Shown here one piece after another: positions 47,653-59,408 of a stretch of 64,000 nucleotides of DNA. Location of the stretch: positions 41,437,201 to 41,501,200 of the forward strand of contig NC_079875.1 in the NCBI RefSeq assembly GCF_029227915.1, written 5' to 3'. Position numbers and translations under genes: made by a program. This stretch comes from Hydractinia symbiolongicarpus (taxonomy: Eukaryota; Cnidaria; Hydrozoa; Anthoathecata; Hydractiniidae). Numbering within the stretch: the first letter of the stretch is position 1; each line of letters begins with the position of its first letter. The notes under the pieces are model-generated. The model did not search any database, had not been told where the DNA came from, and worked only from the letters and a program-made list of their open reading frames with translations.

Positions 47653-49477
47653 TTGTATACTTTTGACTATACGGGCCAAGCCCGGGATTTACTGGAAATC
47701 GCGGGTTTTCGTTTGCCGGCGATTAAACCCCTTTCATTAAGCGTCTCATCAAAAATGAAAACATTTTTGAAAACTACAAGTCTCATGCGTTTTAGTGGTG
47801 AAAAAATAATTTAAAAATCGTTCGAGAAATGAGTTTACTCACAGGGTACTTTCTTTGTATACATTCGACTATACGGGCCAAGCCCGGGATTTACGGGAAA
47901 TCGCGGTTTTCGTTTGCCGGTGATTAAACTTCTTTTATTTAGCGTCTCATCAAAAATGTAAACATTTTTGAAAACTAACAGTCTTATGCGTTTTAGTGGT
48001 GAAAAAATAATTTAAAAAATCGTTCTGGAGATGAGTTTACTCACAGGGTACTTTCTTTGTATACATTCGACTATACGGGCCAAGCCCGGGATTTACGGGA
48101 AATCGCGGGTTTTCGTTTGCCGGCGATTAAACCTCTTTCATTAAGCGTCTCATCAAAAATGAAAACATTTTTGAAAACTACAAGTCTCATGCGTTTTAGT
48201 GGTGAAAAAATAATTTAAAACATCGTTCGGGAAATGAGTTTACTTCCTGAGTACTTTCTTTGTATACTTTTGACTATACGGGCCGAGTCCGAGATTTACG
48301 GGAAGTCGAGGGTTTTCGTTTGCCGGCGATTAAACTTCTTTTATTCAGCGTCTCATCAAAAATGAAAACATTTTTGAAAACTACAAGTCTCATGCGTTTT
48401 AGTGGTGAAAAAATAATTTAAAAAATCGTTCTGGAGATGAGTTTACTCACAGGGTACTTTCTTTGTATACATTCGACTATACGGGCCAAGCCCGGGATTT
48501 ACGGGAAATCGCGGGTTTTCGTTTGCCGGCGATTAAACTTCTTTTATTCAGCGTCTTATCAAAAATAAAAACATTTTTGAAAACTACAAGTCTCATGCGT
48601 TTTAGTGGTGAAATAATAATTTAAAAAATCGTTCGGGAAATGAGTTTACACCCTGGGTACTTTCTTTGTATACTTTTGACTATACGGGCCAAGCCCGGGA
48701 TTTACGGGAAATCGCGGATTTTCGTTTGCCGGCGATTAAACTTCTTTTATTCAGCGTCTCATCAAAAATGTAAACATTTTTGAAAACTACAAGTCTCATG
48801 CGTTTTAGTGGTGAAAAAATAATTTAAAAAATCGTTCGGGAAATGAGCTAACTCCCTGGGTACTTTCTTTGTATACTTTTGACTATGCCGGCCGAGTCCG
48901 GGGTTTACGGGAAATGGCGGGTTTTCGCTTGCCGGCGATTAAACTTCTTTTATTCAGCGTCTCATCAAAAATGAAAGCAAGTTTGAAGACTACAAGTCTC
49001 ATGCGTTTTAGTGGTGAAAAGATAATTTAAAAAATCGTTTTGGAAATGAGTTTACTCACAGTGTACTTTCTTTGTATACATTCGACTATACGGGCCAAGC
49101 CTGGGATTTAAGGGAAATCGCGGGTTTTCGTTTGCCGGCGATTAAACTTCTTTTATTCAGCGTCTCATCAAAAATGTAAACATTTTTGAAAACTACAAGT
49201 CTTATGCGTTTTAGTGGTGAAAAAATAATTTAAAAAATCGTTCTGGAGATGAGTTTACTCACAGGGTACTTTCTTTGTATACATTCGACTATACGGGCCA
49301 AGCCCGGGATTTACGGGAAATCGCAGGTTTTCGTTTGCCGGCGATTAAACTTCTTTTATTCAGCGTATCATCAAAAATAAAAATATTTGTGAAAACTACA
49401 AGTCTCATGCGTTTTAGTGGTGAAAAAATAATTTAAAAAATCGTTCGGGAAATGAGTTTACTCCCCGGGTACTTTCT
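47653..49477. repeat. Block V, nine-monomer HOR unit 2 (1825 bp)
   Basis: Starts: 47653, 47855, 48057, 48260, 48463, 48666, 48869, 49072, 49275. Near-identical to unit 1 (seen differences include TTTTCGCTTGCC at ~48926 and GAAAGCAAG at ~48974). The joint is at about 47.65 kb, where CCCCGGG from the end of one unit meets TTTCCTTG from the flank of the other. Confidence 0.9.
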
Positions 49478-49668
49478 TTGTATACTTTTGACTATACGGG
49501 CCGAGTCCGGGATTTACGGGAAGTCGCGGGTTTTCGTTTGCCGGCGATTAAACTTCTTTTATTCAGCGTCTCATCAAAATTGAAAACATTTTTGAAAACT
49601 GCAAGTCTCATGCGTTTTAGTGGTGAAAAAATCGTTCGGGAAATGAGCTAACTCCTTGGGTACTTTTT
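49478..49668. repeat. 191-bp short monomer, copy 2
   Basis: Same 12-bp loss between AAAAAAT repeats as at 36803, and the same companion marks (AAAATTGAAAAC, AACTGCAAG). Probably one event copied to two places, though independent slippage in the same tract is possible. Confidence 0.86.
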
Positions 49669-50682
49669 TTGTATACTTTTGACTATGCAAGCCGAGTCCG
49701 GGGTTTACGGGAAATGGCGGGTTTTCGTTTGCCGGCGATTAAACTTCTTTTATTCAGCGTCTCATCAAAAATGAAAACATTTTTGAAAACTACAAGTCTC
49801 AAGCGTTTTAGTGGTGAAAAGATAATTTAAAAAATCGTTTTGGAAATGAGTTTACTCAAAGGGTACTTTCTTTGTATACATTCGACTATACGGGCCAAGC
49901 CCGGGATTTACGGGAAATCGCGGGTTTTCGTTTGCCGGCGATTAAACTTCTTTTATTCAGCGTCTCATCAAAAATGTAAACATTTTTGAAAACTACAAGA
50001 CTTATCGTTTTAGTGGTGAAAAAATAATTTAAAAAATCGTTCGGGAAATGAGCTAACTCCTTGGGTACTTTCTTTGTATACTTTTGACTATGCAGGCCGA
50101 GTCCGGGGTTTACGGGAAATGGCGTGTTTTCGTTTGCCGGCGATTAAACTTCTTTTATTCAGCGTCTCATCAAAAATAAAAACATTTTAAAAAACTACAA
50201 GTCTCATGGGCTTTAGTGGTGAAATAATAATTTAAAAAATCGTTTGGGAAATGAGTTTACACCCTGGGTACTTTCTTTGTATACTTTTGACTATACGGGT
50301 CAAGCCCGGGATTTACGGGAAATCGCAGGTTTTCGTTTGCCGGCGATTAAACTTCTTTTATTCAGCGTCTCATCAAAAATGTAAACATTTTTGAAAACTA
50401 CAAGTCTCATGCGTTTTAGTGGTGAAAAAATAATTTAAAAAATCGTTCGGGAAATGAGCTAACTCCCTGGGTACTTTCTTTGTATACTTTTGACTATGCA
50501 GGCTGAGTCCGGGGTTTACGGGAAATGGCGGGTTTTCGTTTGCCGGCGATTAAACTTCTTTTATTCAGCGTCTCATCAAAAATGAAATCATTTTTGAAAA
50601 CTACAAGTCTCAAGCGTTTTAGTGGTGAAAAGATAATTTAAAAATTCGTTTTGGAAATGAGTTTACTCACAGGGTACTTTCT
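49669..50682. repeat. Monomers between blocks V and VI
   Basis: Starts: 49669, 49872, 50074, 50277, 50480. Monomer 49872 is one base short (ACTTATCGTTTTAG). These types resemble 45422-45625 and 42380-42583, so this stretch is the right flank that mirrors the left flank of block V. Confidence 0.72.
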
Positions 50683-52507
50683 TTGTATACATTCGACTAT
50701 ACGGGCCAAGCCCGGGATTTACGGGAAATCGCGGTTTTCGTTTGCCGGTGATTAAACTTCTTTTATTTAGCGTCTCATCAAAAATGTAAACATTTTTGAA
50801 AACTACAAGTCTTATGCGTTTTAGTGGTGAAAAAATAATTTAAAAAATCGTTTTGGAGATGAGTTTACTCACAGGGTACTTTCTTTGTATACATTCGACT
50901 ATACGGGCCAAGCCCGGGATTTACGGGAAATCGCGGGTTTTCGTTTGCCGGCGATTAAACCTCTTTCATTAAGCGTCTCATCAAAAATGAAAACATTTTT
51001 GAAAACTACAAGTCTCATGCGTTTTAGTGGTGAAAAAGTAATTTAAAACATCGTTCGCGAAATGAGTGTACTCCCTGAGTACTTTCTTTGTATACTTTTG
51101 ACTATACGGGCCGAGTCCGGGATTTACGGGAAGTCAAGGGTTTTCGTTTGCCGGCGATTAAACTTCTTTTATTCAGCGTCTCATCAAAAATGAAAACATT
51201 TTTGAAAACTACAAGTCTCATGCGTTTTAGTGGTGAAAAAATAATTTAAAAATCGTTCGGGAAATGAGTTTACTCCCTGGGTACTTTCTTTGTATACTTT
51301 TGACTATACGGGCCGAGTCTGGGATTTACGGGAAATCGCAGGTTTTCGTTTGCCGGCGATTAAACTTCTTTTATTCAGCGTCTCATCAAAAATGAAAACA
51401 TTTTTGAAAACTACAAGTCTCATGCGTTTTAGTGGTGAAAAAATAATTTAAAAAGTCGTTCCGGAGATGAGTTTACTCACAGGGTACTTTCTTTGTATAC
51501 ATTCGACTATACGGGCCAAGCCCGGGATTTACGGGAAATCGCGGGTTTTCGTTTGCCGGCGATTAAACTTCTTTTATTCAGCGTATCATCAAAAATAAAA
51601 ATATTTTTAAAAACTACAAGTCTCAAGCGTTTTAGTGGTGAAAAGATAATTTAAAAAATCGTTCTGGAGATGAGTTTACTCACAGGGTACTTTCTTTGTA
51701 TACATTCGACTATACGGGCCAAGCCCGGGATTTACGGGAAATCGCGGGTTTTCGTTTGCCGGCGATTAAACTTCTTTTATTCAGCGTATCATCAAAAATA
51801 AAAATATTTTTAAAAACTACAAGTCTCAAGCGTTTTAGTGGTGAAAAGATAATTTAAAAAATCGTTCTGGAGATGAGTTTACTCACAGGGTACTTTCTTT
51901 GTATACATTCGACTATACGGGCCAAGCCCGGGATTTACGGGAAATCGCGGGTTTTCGTTTGCCGGCGATTAAACCTCTTTCATTAAGCGTCTCATCAAAA
52001 ATGAAAACATTTTTGAAAACTACAAGTCTCATGCGTTTTAGTGGTGAAAAAATAATTTAAAACATCGTTCGCGAAATGAGTTTACTCCCTGAGTACTTCC
52101 TTTGTATACTTTTGACTATACGGGCCGAGTCCGGGATTTACGGGAAGTCGAGGGTTTTCGTTTGCCGGCGATTAAACTTCTTTTATTCAGCGTCTCATCA
52201 AAAATGAAAACATTTTTGAAAACTACAAGTCTCATGCGTTTTAGTGGTGAAAAAATAATTTAAAAATCGTTCGGGAAATGAGTTTACTCCCTGGGTACCT
52301 TCTTTGTATACTTTTGACTATACGGGCCGAGTCCGGGATTTACGGGAAATCGCAGGTTTTCGTTTGCCGGCGATTAAACTTCTTTTATCCAGCGTCTCAT
52401 CAAAAATGAAAACATTTTTGAAAACTACAAGTCTCATGCGTTTTAGTGGTGAAAAAATAATTTAAAAAATCGTTCTGGAGATGAGTTTACTCACATGGGA
52501 ACTTTCT
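50683..52507. repeat. Block VI lead-in (source of the B units)
   Basis: Starts: 50683, 50885, 51088, 51290, 51493, 51696, 51899, 52102, 52304. The run 50885-51290 followed by 51899-52304 reappears in both B units; the two monomers 51493 and 51696 are missing there, which changes the offset by exactly 406 bp (4667 against 4261). Marks: GAAAAAGTAATTT, GAGTGTACTCC, AAAAAGTCGTTCCGG. Confidence 0.83.
51493..51898. repeat. Two identical adjacent monomers (type A4)
   Basis: Monomers 51493-51695 and 51696-51898 read as identical, including GCGTATCATC, ATATTTTTAAAAAC and CTCAAGCG. This is a very recent single-monomer duplication, or a recent conversion between neighbours. Confidence 0.9.
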
Positions 52508-53927
52508 TTGTATACATTCGACTATACTGGCCAAGCCCGGGATTTACGGGAAATCGCGGGTTTTCGTTTGCCGGCGATTAAACTTCTTTTATTCAGCGTA
52601 TCATCAAAAATAAAAATATTTTTGAAAACTACAAGTCTCATGCGTTTTAGTGGTGAAAAAATAATTTAAGAAATCGTTCGGGAAATGAGTTTACTCCCCG
52701 GGTACTTTCTTTGTATACTTTTGACTATACGGGCCGAGTCCGGGATTTACGGGAAGTCGCGGGTTTTCGTTTGCCGGCGATTAAACTTCTTTTATTCAGC
52801 GTCTCATCAAAAATAAAAATATTTTTAAAAACTACAAGTCTCATGGGCTTTAGTGGTGAAATAATAATTTAAAAAATCGTTCGGGAAATGAGTTTACACC
52901 CTGGGTACTTTCTTTGTATACTTTTGACTATACGGGCCAAGCCCGGGATTTACTGGAAATCGCGGGTTTTCGTTTGCCGGCGATTAAACTTCTTTTATTC
53001 AGCGTCTCATCAAAAATGAAAACATTTTTGAAAACTACAAGTCTCATGCGTTTTAGTGGTGAAAAAATAATTTAAAAAATCGTTCCGGAGATGAGTTTAC
53101 TCACAGGGTACTTTCTTTGTATACATTCGACTATACGGGCCAAGCCCGGGATTTACGGGAAATCGCGGGTTTTCGTTTGCCGGCGATTAAACTTCTTTTA
53201 TTCAGCGTATCATCAAAAATAAAAATATTTTTAAAAACTACAAGTCTCAAGCGTTTTAGTGGTGAAAAGATAATTTAAAAAATCGTTCTGGAGATGAGTT
53301 TACTCACAGGGTACTTTCTTTGTATACATTCGACTATACGGGCCAAGCCCGGATTTACGGGAAATCGCGGGTTTTCGTTTGCCGGCGATTAAACCTCTTT
53401 CATTAAGCGTCTCATCAAAAATGAAAACATTTTTGAAAACTACAAGTCTCATGCGTTTTAGTGGTGAAAAAATAATTTAAAACATCGTTCGCGAAATGAG
53501 TTTACTCCCTGAGTACTTCCCTTGTATACTTTTGACTATACGGGCCGAGTCCGGGATTTACGGGAAGTCGAGGGTTTTCGTTTGCCGGCGATTAAACTTC
53601 TTTTATTCAGCGTCTCATCAAAAATGAAAACATTTTTGAAAACTACAAGTCTCATGCGTTTTAGTGGTGAAAAAATAATTTAAAAATCGTTCGGGAAATG
53701 AGTTTACTCCCTGGGTACCTTCTTTGTATACTTTTGACTATACGGGCCGAGTCCGGGATTTACGGGAAATCGCAGGTTTTCGTTTGCCGGCGATTAAACT
53801 TCTTTTATCCAGCGTCTCATCAAAAATGAAAACATTTTTGAAAACTACAAGTCTCATGCGTTTTAGTGGTGAAAAAATAATTTAAAAAATCGTTCTGGAG
53901 ATGAGTTTACTCACATGGGAACTTTCT
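52508..53927. repeat. Block VI seven-monomer HOR, A unit 1 (1420 bp)
   Basis: Elements A1-A7 start at 52508, 52711, 52914, 53117, 53320, 53522, 53724. Key marks: A1 ATATTTTTGAAAAC and TTTAAGAAATCG; A2 GGGAAGTCGCGGG and CATGGGCTTTAG; A3 TTTACTGGAAATC and GTTCCGGAG; A4 ATATTTTTAAAAAC and CTCAAGCG; A5 CTTTCATTAAGCG and CATCGTTCGCG; A6 GTCGAGGG and a five-A tract; A7 TTTATCCAGCG and CACATGGGAAC. The basic length is 1421; this unit lost one G in CAAGCCCGGATTT near 53350. Confidence 0.92.
52604..52625. other. 22-bp dyad, doubly changed form in A1 monomers
   Basis: Arms TCAAAAATA and TATTTTTGA around AAAA. Relative to the standard form, G to A in the left arm is matched by C to T in the right arm, so all nine pairs are kept. 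The same form is in the A1 monomers of the later A units. A half-changed form (ATA left, CAT right) exists elsewhere, for example near 36090 and 43290. Confidence 0.88.
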
Positions 53928-55348
53928 TTGTATACATTCGACTATACGGGCCAAGCCCGGGATTTACGGGAAATCGCGGGTTTTCGTTTGCCGGCGATTA
54001 AACTTCTTTTATTCAGCGTATCATCAAAAATAAAAATATTTTTGAAAACTACAAGTCTCATGCGTTTTAGTGGTGAAAAAATAATTTAAGAAATCGTTCG
54101 GGAAATGAGTTTACTCCCCGGGTACTTTCTTTGTATACTTTTGACTATACGGGCCGAGTCCGGGATTTACGGGAAGTCGCGGGTTTTCGTTTGCCGGCGA
54201 TTAAACTTCTTTTATTCAGCGTCTCATCAAAAATAAAAATATTTTTAAAAACTACAAGTCTCATGGGCTTTAGTGGTGAAATAATAATTTAAAAAATCGT
54301 TCGGGAAATGAGTTTACACCCTGGGTACTTTCTTTGTATACTTTTGACTATACGGGCCAAGCCCGGGATTTACTGGAAATCGCGGGTTTTCGTTTGCCGG
54401 CGATTAAACTTCTTTTATTCAGCGTCTCATCAAAAATGAAAACATTTTTGAAAACTACAAGTCTCATGCGTTTTAGTGGTGAAAAAATAATTTAAAAAAT
54501 CGTTCCGGAGATGAGTTTACTCACAGGGTACTTTCTTTGTATACATTCGACTATACGGGCCAAGCCCGGGATTTACGGGAAATCGCGGGTTTTCGTTTGC
54601 CGGCGATTAAACTTCTTTTATTCAGCGTATCATCAAAAATAAAAATATTTTTAAAAACTACAAGTCTCAAGCGTTTTAGTGGTGAAAAGATAATTTAAAA
54701 AATCGTTCTGGAGATGAGTTTACTCACAGGGTACTTTCTTTGTATACATTCGACTATACGGGCCAAGCCCGGGATTTACGGGAAATCGCGGGTTTTCGTT
54801 TGCCGGCGATTAAACCTCTTTCATTAAGCGTCTCATCAAAAATGAAAACATTTTTGAAAACTACAAGTCTCATGCGTTTTAGTGGTGAAAAAATAATTTA
54901 AAACATCGTTCGCGAAATGAGTTTACTCCCTGAGTACTTCCCTTGTATACTTTTGACTATACGGGCCGAGTCCGGGATTTACGGGAAGTCGAGGGTTTTC
55001 GTTTGCCGGCGATTAAACTTCTTTTATTCAGCGTCTCATCAAAAATGAAAACATTTTTGAAAACTACAAGTCTCATGCGTTTTAGTGGTGAAAAAATAAT
55101 TTAAAAATCGTTCGGGAAATGAGTTTACTCCCTGGGTACCTTCTTTGTATACTTTTGACTATACGGGCCGAGTCCGGGATTTACGGGAAATCGCAGGTTT
55201 TCGTTTGCCGGCGATTAAACTTCTTTTATCCAGCGTCTCATCAAAAATGAAAACATTTTTGAAAACTACAAGTCTCATGCGTTTTAGTGGTGAAAAAATA
55301 ATTTAAAAAATCGTTCTGGAGATGAGTTTACTCACATGGGAACTTTCT
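53928..55348. repeat. Block VI seven-monomer HOR, A unit 2 (1421 bp)
   Basis: Elements at 53928, 54131, 54334, 54537, 54740, 54943, 55145. Almost identical to A unit 1; it has TATACGGGCC where unit 1 has TATACTGGCC in A1. Confidence 0.93.
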
Positions 55349-56768
55349 TTGTATACATTCGACTATACGGGCCAAGCCCGGGATTTACGGGAAATCGCGG
55401 GTTTTCGTTTGCCGGCGATTAAACTTCTTTTATTCAGCGTCTCATCAAAAATGTAAACATTTTTGAAAACTACAAGTCTTATGCGTTTTAGTGGTGAAAA
55501 AATAATTTAAAAAATCGTTTTGGAGATGAGTTTACTCACAGGGTACTTTCTTTGTATACATTCGACTATACGGGCCAAGCCCGGGATTTACGGGAAATCG
55601 CGGGTTTTCGTTTGCCGGCGATTAAACCTCTTTCATTAAGCGTCTCATCAAAAATGAAAACATTTTTGAAAACTACAAGTCTCATGCGTTTTAGTGGTGA
55701 AAAAGTAATTTAAAACATCGTTCGCGAAATGAGTGTACTCCCTGAGTACTTTCTTTGTATACTTTTGACTATACGGGCCGAGTCCGGGATTTACGGGAAG
55801 TCGAGGGTTTTCGTTTGCCGGCGATTAAACTTCTTTTATTCAGCGTCTCATCAAAAATGAAAAAATTTTTGAAAACTACAAGTCTCATGCGTTTTAGTGG
55901 TGAAAAAATAATTTAAAAATCGTTCGGGAAATGAGTTTACTCCCTGGGTACTTTCTTTGTATACTTTTGACTATACGGGCCGAGTCTGGGATTTACGGGA
56001 AATCGCAGGTTTTCGTTTGCCGGCGATTAAACTTCTTTTATTCAGCGTCTCATCAAAAATGAAAACATTTTTGAAAACTAGAAGTCTCATGCGTTTTAGT
56101 GGTGAAAAAATAATTTAAAAAGTCGTTCCGGAGATGAGTTTACTCACAGGGTACTTTCTTTGTATACATTCGACTATACGGGCCAAGCCCGGGATTTACG
56201 GGAAATCGCGGGTTTTCGTTTGCCGGCGATTAAACCTCTTTCATTAAGCGTCTCATCAAAAATGAAAACATTTTTGAAAACTACAAGTCTCATGCGTTTT
56301 AGTGGTGAAAAAATAATTTAAAACATCGTTCGCGAAATGAGTTTACTCCCTGAGTACTTCCTTTGTATACTTTTGACTATACGGGCCGAGTCCGGGATTT
56401 ACGGGAAGTCGAGGGTTTTCGTTTGCCGGCGATTAAACTTCTTTTATTCAGCGTCTCATCAAAAATGAAAACATTTTTGAAAACTACAAGTCTCATGCGT
56501 TTTAGTGGTGAAAAAATAATTTAAAAATCGTTCGGGAAATGAGTTTACTCCCTGGGTACCTTCTTTGTATACTTTTGACTATACGGGCCGAGTCCGGGAT
56601 TTACGGGAAATCGCAGGTTTTCGTTTGCCGGCGATTAAACTTCTTTTATCCAGCGTCTCATCAAAAATGAAAACATTTTTGAAAACTACAAGTCTCATGC
56701 GTTTTAGTGGTGAAAAAATAATTTAAAAAATCGTTCTGGAGATGAGTTTACTCACATGGGAACTTTCT
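55349..56768. repeat. Block VI, B unit 1 (1420 bp)
   Basis: Seven monomers at 55349, 55552, 55755, 55957, 56160, 56363, 56565. The first starts with the A1 context (after CACATGGGAAC) but continues as type 50683 (ATGTAAACAT, CTTATGCG). The next three match 50885-51290, and the last three are A5, A6, A7. A5 ends in TACTTCCTTTG as in the lead-in, not TACTTCCCTTG as in the A units, supporting descent from the lead-in. Private change: GAAAAAATTTTTG near 55858. Confidence 0.9.
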
Positions 56769-58189
56769 TTGTATACATTCGACTATACGGGCCAAGCCCG
56801 GGATTTACGGGAAATCGCGGGTTTTCGTTTGCCGGCGATTAAACTTCTTTTATTCAGCGTATCATCAAAAATAAAAATATTTTTGAAAACTACAAGTCTC
56901 ATGCGTTTTAGTGGTGAAAAAATAATTTAAGAAATCGTTCGGGAAATGAGTTTACTCCCCGGGTACTTTCTTTGTATACTTTTGACTATACGGGCCGAGT
57001 CCGGGATTTACGGGAAGTCGCGGGTTTTCGTTTGCCGGCGATTAAACTTCTTTTATTCAGCGTCTCATCAAAAATAAAAATATTTTTAAAAACTACAAGT
57101 CTCATGGGCTTTAGTGGTGAAATAATAATTTAAAAAATCGTTCGGGAAATGAGTTTACACCCTGGGTACTTTCTTTGTATACTTTTGACTATACGGGCCA
57201 AGCCCGGGATTTACTGGAAATCGCGGGTTTTCGTTTGCCGGCGATTAAACTTCTTTTATTCAGCGTCTCATCAAAAATGACAACATTTTTGAAAACTACA
57301 AGTCTCATGCGTTTTAGTGGTGAAAAAATAATTTAAAAAATCGTTCCGGAGATGAGTTTACTCACAGGGTACTTTCTTTGTATACATTCGACTATACGGG
57401 CCAAGCCCGGGATTTACGGGAAATCGCGGGTTTTCGTTTGCCGGCGATTAAACTTCTTTTATTCAGCGTATCATCAAAAATAAAAATATTTTTAAAAACT
57501 ACAAGTCTCAAGCGTTTTAGTGGTGAAAAGATAATTTAAAAAATCGTTCTGGAGATGAGTTTACTCACAGGGTACTTTCTTTGTATACATTCGACTATAC
57601 GGGCCAAGCCCGGGATTTACGGGAAATCGCGGGTTTTCGTTTGCCGGCGATTAAACCTCTTTCATTAAGCGTCTCATCAAAAATGAAAACATTTTTGAAA
57701 ACTACAAGTCTCATGCGTTTTAGTGGTGAAAAAATAATTTAAAACATCGTTCGCGAAATGAGTTTACTCCCTGAGTACTTCCCTTGTATACTTTTGACTA
57801 TACGGGCCGAGTCCGGGATTTACGGGAAGTCGAGGGTTTTCGTTTGCCGGCGATTAAACTTCTTTTATTCAGCGTCTCATCAAAAATGAAAACATTTTTG
57901 AAAACTACAAGTCTCATGCGTTTTAGTGGTGAAAAAATAATTTAAAAATCGTTCGGGAAATGAGTTTACTCCCTGGGTACCTTCTTTGTATACTTTTGAC
58001 TATACGGGCCGAGTCCGGGATTTACGGGAAATCGCAGGTTTTCGTTTGCCGGCGATTAAACTTCTTTTATCCAGCGTCTCATCAAAAATGAAAACATTTT
58101 TGAAAACTACAAGTCTCATGCGTTTTAGTGGTGAAAAAATAATTTAAAAAATCGTTCTGGAGATGAGTTTACTCACATGGGAACTTTCT
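56769..58189. repeat. Block VI seven-monomer HOR, A unit 3 (1421 bp)
   Basis: Elements at 56769, 56972, 57175, 57378, 57581, 57784, 57986. Carries the private change ATGACAACATTT near 57278, shared with the unit 5278 bp downstream only. Confidence 0.93.
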
Positions 58190-59408
58190 TTGTATACATT
58201 CGACTATACGGGCCAAGCCCGGGATTTACGGGAAATCGCGGGTTTTCGTTTGCCGGCGATTAAACTTCTTTTATTCAGCGTATCATCAAAAATAAAAATA
58301 TTTTTGAAAACTACAAGTCTCATGCGTTTTAGTGGTGAAAAAATAATTTAAGAAATCGTTCGGGAAATGAGTTTACTCCCCGGGTACTTTCTTTGTATAC
58401 TTTTGACTATACGGGCCGAGTCCGGGATTTACGGGAAGTCGCGGGTTTTCGTTTGCCGGCGATTAAACTTCTTTTATTCAGCGTCTCATCAAAAATAAAA
58501 ATATTTTTAAAAACTACAAGTCTCATGGGCTTTAGTGGTGAAATAATAATTTAAAAAATCGTTCGGGAAATGAGTTTACACCCTGGGTACTTTCTTTGTA
58601 TACTTTTGACTATACGGGCCAAGCCCGGGATTTACTGGAAATCTCGGGTTTTCGTTTGCCGGCGATTAAACTTCTTTTATTCAGCGTCTCATCAAAAATG
58701 AAAACATTTTTGAAAACTACAAGTCTCATGCGTTTTAGTGGTGAAAAAATAATTTAAAAAATCGTTCCGGAGATGAGTTTACTCACAGGGTACTTTCTTT
58801 GTATACATTCGACTATACGGGCCAAGCCCGGGATTTACGGGAAATCGCGGGTTTTCGTTTGCCGGCGATTAAACTTCTTTTATTCAGCGTATCATCAAAA
58901 ATAAAAATATTTTTAAAAACTACAAGTCTCAAGCGTTTTAGTGGTGAAAAGATAATTTAAAAAATCGTTCTGGAGATGAGTTTACTCACAGGGTACTTTC
59001 TTTGTATACATTCGACTATACGGGCCAAGCCCGGGATTTACGGGAAATCGCGGGTTTTCGTTTGCCGGCGATTAAACCTCTTTCATTAAGCGTCTCATCA
59101 AAAATGAAAACATTTTTGAAAACTACAAGTCTCATGCGTTTTAGTGGTGAAAAAATAATTTAAAACATCGTTCGCGAAATGAGTTTACTCCCTGAGTACT
59201 TCCCTTGTATACTTTTGACTATACGGGCCGAGTCCGGGATTTACGGGAAGTCGAGGGTTTTCGTTTGCCGGCGATTAAACTTCTTTTATTCAGCGTCTCA
59301 TCAAAAATGAAAACATTTTTGAAAACTACAAGTCTCATGCGTTTTAGTGGTGAAAAAATAATTTAAAAAATCGTTCTGAAGATGAGTTTACTCACATGGG
59401 AACTTTCT
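58190..59408. repeat. Block VI HOR, six-monomer A unit lacking A7 (1219 bp)
   Basis: Elements A1-A6 at 58190, 58393, 58596, 58799, 59002, 59205. The last monomer begins as A6 (GTCGAGGG, TTTATTCAGCG) and ends as A7 (six-A tract, GTTCTGAAGATG, CACATGGG). One monomer was lost by exchange between A6 and A7, with the switch between monomer positions ~88 and ~155. Private change: GGAAATCTCGGG near 58640. Confidence 0.9.
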
